A stretch of DNA of 15,688 nt, taken from assembly GCA_020028115.1 (NCBI GenBank), contig JAHWYA010000006.1:1-15688 (forward strand). The letters are read 5' to 3'. Below, piece after piece: positions 11,238 through 15,688 of the stretch (within the stretch, counting starts at the first letter, position 1; every line of letters begins with the position of its first letter). Both the position numbers and the translations under genes were made by a program. Source of the stretch: Anaeromyxobacter sp. Lineage in GTDB: Bacteria > Myxococcota > Myxococcia > Myxococcales > Anaeromyxobacteraceae. The notes under the pieces are model-generated. The model had not been told where the DNA came from and made no database searches. It saw only the letters and a program-made list of their open reading frames with translations.

Positions 11238-12611
11238 GTGGCAGCGGTACCGGCTTCGCAGTGGATCCTGGCGGTGTCCTTCGTCGTCGCGTCGGCCTTC
11301 TGCTCGGGGACCGAGACGGCGCTCACCGCGCTCGGCGACGCGCGCGCAAGGCAGCTCCGAGACTCCGGAGGCCGGCGGGCCCGGATGCTCTCGCTCTGGA
11401 TCGAGCACCCCGAGCGGCTCCTCGCGACGCTCCTCATCGGCAACACGCTCGTGAACGTCGGGGCGGGCGCCCTCGCGGCCGCCATCGCGGACGGGCTCGC
11501 CGCGGGGTTCGGGCTCGGCACCGGCACGACCGTCGCCGTCACCACCGCCGCGGCGACCGCCGTCATCCTGTTCTTCGGCGAGATCGTCCCGAAGACGATC
11601 GCGAAGCGGCACCCGGTGCGGGTCTCGCTCGCCACCATCCCGATCCTGCGCCTCGTCGCGGCGGTGCTCTGGCCGGTGTCGGCCGCGGTGACCCGCGCCT
11701 CGAGCGCCTTCGTGGCCGCCGTCTCGGGCGAGCGCGGCGGGCCGGCCCCCTCGGTCACCGGGGAGGAGATCGAGTACCTCATCGAGATGGGCACGAAGGA
11801 GGGGGTGCTCGACGAGGTGAAGGAGGAGCTCCTCAACAGCGTGCTCGAGTTCGCGGACCGCGTCGCGAAGGAGATCATGGTCCCGCGCACGCGGATGGTG
11901 GCGATCGACCGCGAGGTGTCGCCGGACGAGCTCTTCCGGATCGTGACGGAGAACCCGTACAGCCGCATGCCGGTGTACGAGGGCTCCGTCGACAACGTCG
12001 TCGGAATCCTGCTCGTCCGGGAGATCATCGGCGAGGTCCGGAAGACGGCGGCGGAGCCCCTCGGGCTCGACCGCTACCTCAAGAAGCCGTTCTTCGTGCC
12101 GGAGCAGATGAAGATCTCGCGGCTGCTGAAGGAGATGCAGCGCAGGCGCACGCACCTCGCCATCGTCGTCGACGAGTTCGGCGGGACGAGCGGCCTCGTC
12201 ACGCTCGAGGACTGCATCGAGGAGATCGTCGGCGAGATCCAGGACGAGGCGGACGTCGAGTCCGCCCCGGTGAAGGCCGTGTCGCCCGGCGTCTGGCTCG
12301 CCGACGGCGCGGTCCCGCTGCACGAGCTCGAGGGGATCCTGAACGAGCGGCCGGAGGGCGTGGAGGGGGCCGAGCCGTCCCCCCCGCCGCCGGAGGTCCG
12401 CTTCCCGGACCAGGGCGACTACGAGACGCTCGGCGGGTTCGTGACGGCGCGGGCGGGCCGGGTGCCGCCGGTGGGCTCCCTCGTCGTCTGGGACGGCCTC
12501 ACGTTCACCGTCCGGGCGGGGGACGAGCGCCGCGTCGCGAAGGTGGAGATCGCGCGCCGCGCGGACGTGCCGGAGCACGCGCCCGAGGCGCGCGCGGCCG
12601 CGCAGGGTTAG
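11238..12611 (+). CDS. CNNM/CorC (HlyC) family transporter with CBS pair
   Basis: This 457-residue inner-membrane protein has the three-part layout of CNNM/CorC proteins, which are linked to magnesium or cobalt export and magnesium homeostasis. The CNNM (DUF21) membrane domain (about 5-180) opens with FCSGTETALTAL (motif SGTET, 23-27). It has further hydrophobic stretches and FFGEIVPKTIAKRHP (Glu115, Pro118, Lys119), the family signature. Two CBS domains follow: IMVPRTRM from about 213 and a second about 280-335 containing DEFGGTSGLVTLEDC (312-326). A CorC_HlyC domain (about 350-440) ends the protein. It starts at GTG 11238 with GGGAGGAG seven bases upstream. The older name haemolysin is not supported by this architecture. 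Substrate and direction of transport are inferred from the family only. Confidence 0.93.
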   Translation: MAAVPASQWILAVSFVVASAFCSGTETALTALGDARARQLRDSGGRRARMLSLWIEHPERLLATLLIGNTLVNVGAGALAAAIADGLAAGFGLGTGTTVAVTTAAATAVILFFGEIVPKTIAKRHPVRVSLATIPILRLVAAVLWPVSAAVTRASSAFVAAVSGERGGPAPSVTGEEIEYLIEMGTKEGVLDEVKEELLNSVLEFADRVAKEIMVPRTRMVAIDREVSPDELFRIVTENPYSRMPVYEGSVDNVVGILLVREIIGEVRKTAAEPLGLDRYLKKPFFVPEQMKISRLLKEMQRRRTHLAIVVDEFGGTSGLVTLEDCIEEIVGEIQDEADVESAPVKAVSPGVWLADGAVPLHELEGILNERPEGVEGAEPSPPPPEVRFPDQGDYETLGGFVTARAGRVPPVGSLVVWDGLTFTVRAGDERRVAKVEIARRADVPEHAPEARAAAQG

Positions 12612-12614
12612 ACA
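12609..12614 (+). promoter_or_regulatory. Possible -10 element before rlmN, overlapping the upstream stop codon
   Basis: TAGACA, in the context GGGTTAGACATCCCC, begins at the stop codon of the CorC-type gene and ends nine bases before the rlmN ATG. No Shine-Dalgarno sequence is seen before rlmN. A leaderless transcript starting at or near the ATG is therefore possible, but overlap with a TAG stop makes chance resemblance likely too. Confidence 0.25.
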
Positions 12615-12623
12615 TCCCCGGCC

Positions 12624-13721
12624 ATGGTGATCTCCCACGACGAGACGCCCGACCTCCGCGGGCTCCCGCGCGCCGGCGTGGAGCGGCTCGTGGCGGCGCT
12701 CGGCGAGAAGCCGTACCGCGCCCGGCAGCTCTTCCGGTGGCTTCACCGCGCCGGCGCGGCGACGCTCGGCGAGATGACCGACGTCCCCCGGGCGCTCCGC
12801 GACGCGCTCGCGCGCGAGGTCCGGCTCACGACCCTCGAGCGCGCGAACGAGCAGCGGTCCACCGACGGCACCGTCAAGTGGACCTGGCGGACGCGCGACG
12901 GGAAGCTCGTCGAGTCCGTCTACATGCCCGAGGCCGACCGCCGGACGCTCTGCGTCTCGACGCAGGTCGGGTGCGCGGTGGGCTGCACCTTCTGCCTCAC
13001 CGGCACGATGGGGCTCGCCCGCAACCTCGAGCCCGGCGAGATCGTCGACCAGATCCACCGCGCGAACCGCCGCCTCGTCGAGCTCGGCGTCGCCGAGGGT
13101 CCGCGGCCGCTCACGAACCTCGTCTTCATGGGGATGGGCGAGCCGCTCGCGAACTACCGGAGCCTCAAGGTCGCGCTCGACCTGCTCCTCTCGGAGGACG
13201 GCCCGCAGTTCTCCCACCGGCACGTGACGGTCTCGACGAGCGGCCTCGTCCCGATGATCCGCCGGCTCGGCGAGGAGACGCCGGTGAAGCTCGCCGTCTC
13301 GCTCAACGCGACGACCGACGCGCAGCGCGACGCGCTCATGCCGATCAACCGCCGCTGGCCCCTCGCGGAGCTCCTCGCCGCCTGCCGGGAGTTCCCGGTC
13401 CGGAACGGCCGCCGCATCACGTTCGAGTACGTCCTGCTCGGCGGGGTGAACGACTCGCTCGAGGACGCGCGGCGCCTCGCCTCGCTGCTGCGCGGCCTCC
13501 CGGCGAAGGTGAACCTCATCCCCTACAACGCGAACCCGGGTCTGCCCTTCGAGGCGCCGCCGGCGAGCCGGGTGGTCGCGTTCCAGGAGGAGCTCGCCGC
13601 CCGCCACCTCACCGTCGTCGTCCGCAAGAACCGCGGGCGGGACATCTCGGCGGCCTGCGGCCAGCTCGCGGCGGAGGGCGGTCCGGGAGACCCGCGGAGA
13701 CAGCCCGTGTCCGCCGAGTGA
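12624..13721 (+). CDS. rlmN: 23S rRNA/tRNA adenine-C2 methyltransferase (radical SAM)
   Basis: RlmN methylates C2 of A2503 in 23S rRNA and of A37 in a subset of tRNAs, supporting translational accuracy. The 365 residues show the N-terminal helical domain (about 1-90, EKPYRARQLFRWLH) and TLCVSTQVGC. The radical-SAM cluster motif CxxxCxxC is at Cys117, Cys121 and Cys124 in GCAVGCTFCLTG. VFMGMGEPLANY is the SAM-binding GEP motif, and ISAACGQL holds the methyl-accepting Cys345 near the C-terminus. Cys110 corresponds to the second conserved cysteine of the family. The set fits RlmN; Cfr-type resistance enzymes are close relatives, but the housekeeping context and the overall sequence favour RlmN. 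The ATG at 12624 has no clear ribosome site. The stop runs straight into the hexamer repeat. Confidence 0.96.
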   Translation: MVISHDETPDLRGLPRAGVERLVAALGEKPYRARQLFRWLHRAGAATLGEMTDVPRALRDALAREVRLTTLERANEQRSTDGTVKWTWRTRDGKLVESVYMPEADRRTLCVSTQVGCAVGCTFCLTGTMGLARNLEPGEIVDQIHRANRRLVELGVAEGPRPLTNLVFMGMGEPLANYRSLKVALDLLLSEDGPQFSHRHVTVSTSGLVPMIRRLGEETPVKLAVSLNATTDAQRDALMPINRRWPLAELLAACREFPVRNGRRITFEYVLLGGVNDSLEDARRLASLLRGLPAKVNLIPYNANPGLPFEAPPASRVVAFQEELAARHLTVVVRKNRGRDISAACGQLAAEGGPGDPRRQPVSAE

Positions 13722-13895
13722 CCTGGACCTGGACGTGGTCCTGGACCTGGACGTGGTCTTCGACCTCGACTTCGACCTCGACTTCGACCTGGAACCTGGG
13801 AGACCTGGTTCTGGGTCGAGGACCAGGACCAGGACCAGGACGAGGACGAGGACCAGGTCCAAGTCCAAGTCCAAGTCCAGGTCCAGGTCCAGGTC
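13720..13895. repeat. Degenerate hexamer array forming a long imperfect inverted repeat
   Basis: From the last bases of rlmN the sequence is built of six-base units. The left half uses GACCTG, GACGTG and GACTTC/GACCTC variants; the right half uses their complements, CAGGAC, GAGGAC, CAAGTC and CAGGTC. Arms 13720-13796 and 13807-13883 pair in register around a 10-base centre. By hand about 59 of 77 positions are Watson-Crick and four are G-U. CAGGTC units continue to 13895, where AATTG breaks the pattern. All six frames read as two-residue repeats (for example WTWSW, DLDVD, RTRT, KSKS), which is the mark of non-coding repeat DNA. It may terminate or insulate rlmN transcription. Confidence 0.85.
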
Positions 13896-13967
13896 AATTG
13901 ACTGCCTCCTCACCCCGCGCTACGTAGCCACCCGCGCCGGGGGCCTCCCCGGCCGGAAAGGCCCGTG
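13896..13967 (+). promoter_or_regulatory. Short leader before the PfkB-family gene
   Basis: Between the repeat and the kinase start only AATTGACTG (13896-13904) resembles a -35 (TTGACT at 13898-13903). About 17 bases later TACGTA (13921-13926) is a moderate -10 candidate. GGAAAGG (13955-13961) is the ribosome site. The pair would be one of the better promoter matches in the window, but it is not proven. Confidence 0.4.
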
Positions 13968-14831
13968 ATGCCGCTCCTCGCCGTCGGTTCCGTCGCCCTC
14001 GACTCGCTCGAGACGCCCTTCGGGCGCCGCGAGGACGTCCTCGGCGGCTCGGCGTCCTACTTCTCGGTCTGCGCGAGCTTCTTCGGGCCGACGCGGATGG
14101 TCGCGGTCGTGGGCGAGGACTTCCCCGAGGAGCACGTCCGCTACTTCGGCTCGCGCGCCATCGACCTCGCCGGCCTCGTGCGGCGCCCGGGCCGGACCTT
14201 CCGCTGGAAGGGACGCTACGAGTTCGACCTCAACACCGCCCACACGCTCGACACGCAGCTCAACGTGTTCGCCGAGTTCCGTCCCGAGCTGCCCGCGCAC
14301 TACCGCGACTCGGAGTACGTGTTCCTCGGGAACATCGACCCGGACCTGCAGCGGACGGTCCTCGACCAGGTGCGCGCGCCGCGCTTCGTCGCCTGCGACA
14401 CGATGAACTTCTGGATCTCGTCGAAGCGCGAGGCGCTCCTGAAGACGCTGAAGCGGGTGGACCTGCTCTTCGTGAACGACGCCGAGGCCCGCCAGCTCGC
14501 GGAGGAGCACAACGTGGTGAAGGCGGCGCGCCGGATCCTGTCGTTCGGGCCGCGCGCGGTCGTCGTGAAGCGGGGGGAGTACGGCGCGCTGTACTTCTCC
14601 GGCGACGAGGTCTTCGCGGCGTCGGCGTACCCGCTCCCGGCGGTGTTCGACCCCACCGGCGCGGGCGACAGCTTCGCCGGCGGGTTCATGGGGTACCTCG
14701 CGCGGTGCCGCCGGGAGGACCATGCGACGATGCGCCGCGCCATCGTGCTCGGGAGCGTCCTCGCCTCCTTCACGGTCGAGCAGTTCTCGCTGCGCTCGCG
14801 GCGCTGGAGCGGCACCGTCCGGATCGCGTGA
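13968..14831 (+). CDS. PfkB-family (ribokinase-like) sugar/nucleoside kinase, C-terminus altered
   Basis: The 287 residues form a ribokinase-fold small-molecule kinase. Visible are LLAVGSVALDSLETPFG and LGGSASYFSVCASFFG (substrate side), the ATP-binding LLFVNDAEA and VVVKRGEYGAL segments, and DPTGAGDSFAGGFMGYLA with the catalytic base Asp234. The ATG at 13968 has GGAAAGG six bases upstream; a GTG just before it (13965) is less well spaced. The substrate is not evident. From Val270 (VEQFSL) the expected family ending of roughly 25-30 more residues (a helix such as RLRxLTxxEI...) is missing. It is replaced by 12 basic residues (RSRRWSGTVRIA) that are out-of-frame reading of the phosphoesterase gene. 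The catalytic core is complete, so residual activity is possible. Confidence 0.85.
   Translation: MPLLAVGSVALDSLETPFGRREDVLGGSASYFSVCASFFGPTRMVAVVGEDFPEEHVRYFGSRAIDLAGLVRRPGRTFRWKGRYEFDLNTAHTLDTQLNVFAEFRPELPAHYRDSEYVFLGNIDPDLQRTVLDQVRAPRFVACDTMNFWISSKREALLKTLKRVDLLFVNDAEARQLAEEHNVVKAARRILSFGPRAVVVKRGEYGALYFSGDEVFAASAYPLPAVFDPTGAGDSFAGGFMGYLARCRREDHATMRRAIVLGSVLASFTVEQFSLRSRRWSGTVRIA
14780..14793 (+). other. Probable deletion junction between the kinase and phosphoesterase genes
   Basis: Up to about 14790 the kinase frame reads the expected VEQFSL. From about 14780, in the +2 frame, the sequence reads AVLAALAALERHRPDRVICLGD, which is normal phosphoesterase sequence from about residue 13 onward. 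The two good alignments meet or overlap within AGTTCTCGCTGC, a length consistent with joining at a short shared sequence. The end of one gene and the start of the next are therefore both missing here. Confidence 0.6.
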
Positions 14832-15472
14832 TCTGCCTCGGCGACGTCATCGGGTACGGCGCGAGCGTGAACGAGTGCTGCGACCTCGTCCGCAAGGTGT
14901 CCGAGGTGACGCTCCTCGGGAACCACGACGCCGCCGTGTCCGGGCGGATGGACTACAGCTTCTACTACGACGCGGCGCGCCACGCCCTCGACTGGACCGC
15001 GTCGCGCATCGACCCCGACCACCTCGAGTGGCTCCGGTCGCTGCCGTACCGGCACCAGCTCGACGGCGTGCAGTTCTCGCACGGCAACCCGGTGAACCCG
15101 GAGGCGTACGAGTACGTCTTCGCCATCGAGCAGGCCCGCGAGCTGCTCCCGCACCTCGGCGCGCTCGCCGACGTGAACTTCGTCGGCCACAGCCACCTCT
15201 GCAAGGCGTTCGCGCTCCACCCGGGCGGCGACGTGACCGAGGTCGTCGCGACGCGCTTCGGGATCCGGCGTGGCTACAAGTACGTCGTCTCGGTCGGCTC
15301 CGTCGGGCAGCCGCGCGACTGCGACAACCGCGCCTGCTTCGTCACGTACGACACCGAGGAGCGGGTGGTGGAGTTCCACCGCGTGCCGTACGACATCGAG
15401 ACCTCCGCGCAGAAGATCTTCGACGCGGATCTGGCGCTCAACTTCGGCAAGCGCCTCTTCCTCGGCGTCTAG
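14828..15472 (+). CDS. Metallophosphoesterase, N-terminally truncated (possible pseudogene)
   Basis: The frame encodes a calcineurin-like phosphoesterase of the YfcE/MJ0936 type. Motifs present are CLGDVIGYG (GD), LLGNHDAAV (GNHD), FSHGNP (a metal-binding His) and FVGHSHL (GHSH). The usual opening MxIAxxSDIHGN, whose Asp and His bind the first metal, is absent. Recognisable family sequence already begins at about 14780 (AVLAALAALERHRPDR), overlapping the kinase gene in another frame. The only close start candidate is GTG 14828, which overlaps the kinase stop (GTGA) and gives 214 residues starting MICLGD. Starting earlier, for example at GTG 14705, adds unrelated sequence without DxH. Without that motif the product is unlikely to be an active phosphoesterase. 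The remaining frame is intact, so the loss is either recent or an assembly artefact. Confidence 0.75.
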   Translation: MICLGDVIGYGASVNECCDLVRKVSEVTLLGNHDAAVSGRMDYSFYYDAARHALDWTASRIDPDHLEWLRSLPYRHQLDGVQFSHGNPVNPEAYEYVFAIEQARELLPHLGALADVNFVGHSHLCKAFALHPGGDVTEVVATRFGIRRGYKYVVSVGSVGQPRDCDNRACFVTYDTEERVVEFHRVPYDIETSAQKIFDADLALNFGKRLFLGV

Positions 15473-15478
15473 GAGAGG

Positions 15479-15688
15479 CTACAAAACACTCAGGTGCGTC
15501 GCGAGGCGCCACCCCGTCGCGAGCCCGTCCGCGTCGAGCGCGGCGATGCCGAGGTCGGCGTCGGCGTGGAGGCGGATCGGCGAGCCGGCGGCGACCGTCC
15601 CGAGGAGCTCGCCGGACCTCGCGTCGAGCGCCTGCAGCGCGTCGCCCGCAGCCGCGACGACGGTCCCGCGGGCGACGGCCGGGGGCGC
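15479..15688 (-). CDS. Beta-propeller (PQQ-like repeat) protein, C-terminal end only
   Basis: The minus strand is open from the window edge to a TAG at 15479-15481, encoding the last 69 residues. They read as outer strands of a propeller blade: VARGTVVAAAGDALQALDARSGELLGTV, then a second half blade (LGIAALDADG). The A(G/L)DALDARSGELL pattern is typical of PQQ-like and BamB-like repeats, where the domain is a scaffold and not necessarily PQQ-binding. The gene is convergent with the phosphoesterase, with only six bases between the stops. The start, any signal peptide and the number of blades lie outside the window. Confidence 0.7.
   Translation of the reverse strand, partial: APPAVARGTVVAAAGDALQALDARSGELLGTVAAGSPIRLHADADLGIAALDADGLATGWRLATHLSVL

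Noticed and set aside
12972..13000. Cfr-type antibiotic resistance methyltransferase
   Set aside because: Cfr shares the CxxxCxxC motif, but the sequence length, N-terminal domain and housekeeping position fit RlmN, with no mobile-element context.
13720..13895. CRISPR array
   Set aside because: Units are six bases with no unique spacers, and there are no cas genes.
11160..13913. Long minus-strand open frame (917 codons) ending in DLDLDL/VLVLVL repeats
   Set aside because: It is the shadow of the CorC-type gene and rlmN, with the hexamer array giving a dipeptide repeat. No family motifs, and real genes occupy the other strand.
13735..13968. Small plus-strand frame reading DLDV, RTRT, KSKS and RSRS repeats
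   Set aside because: The protein simply reflects the hexamer array, changes character where the array inverts, and runs into the next gene's start. It has no ribosome site of its own.
14705..14779. Longer phosphoesterase start at GTG 14705
   Set aside because: The extra residues (beginning MPPGGPCDD) do not contain the missing DxH motif and read the kinase gene out of frame.

Overview
The window looks like chromosome from a high-GC member of the Myxococcota, most likely close to Anaeromyxobacter. This is inferred from very GC-rich codon use (almost every third position is G or C), the mdh-sucC-sucD-ndk order, and the hexamer repeat filler between genes. No plasmid, phage or insertion-sequence genes are visible, and most of the content is housekeeping.

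Region 1 (1-3382, plus strand) is a pyrimidine operon. It holds the 3' end of pyrB, then pyrC, carA and an unrecognised 230-residue protein. The three junctions are all 4-base ATGA stop/start overlaps, so translation is probably coupled. Region 2 (3379-5857) is a small signalling and accessory block. A secreted DUF151 (bifunctional nuclease family) protein lies on the minus strand, divergent from a soluble PAS-histidine kinase, and a YdjC/ChbG-type deacetylase follows.

Region 3 (5858-11086) is a TCA-cycle cluster: icd, mdh, sucC, sucD and ndk. It covers oxidative decarboxylation of isocitrate, the malate/oxaloacetate step and succinyl-CoA synthetase. Nucleoside diphosphate kinase at the end can spread the phosphoryl group made by succinyl-CoA synthetase among nucleotides. 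SucD carries an unusual 50-residue basic Ala/Pro/Lys-rich tail. Region 4 (11087-13721) has a CNNM/CorC-type transporter behind a strongly structured leader, then rlmN.

Region 5 (13720-13895) is an array of degenerate hexamers. It switches from GACCTG-like to CAGGTC-like units halfway and so forms one long imperfect hairpin. Region 6 (13968-15688) has a PfkB-family kinase whose C-terminus is replaced, a metallophosphoesterase lacking its first metal-binding motif, and the minus-strand 3' end of a beta-propeller-like protein. The kinase and phosphoesterase appear to have been joined by a deletion, or by an assembly error, near 14780-14793.

I did not find a clearly new biological system. The observations most worth checking are the kinase/phosphoesterase junction, the SucD tail, the hexamer hairpin, the recurring GG(T)TAGA-type element before several genes, and the hairpin leader of the CorC-type gene.
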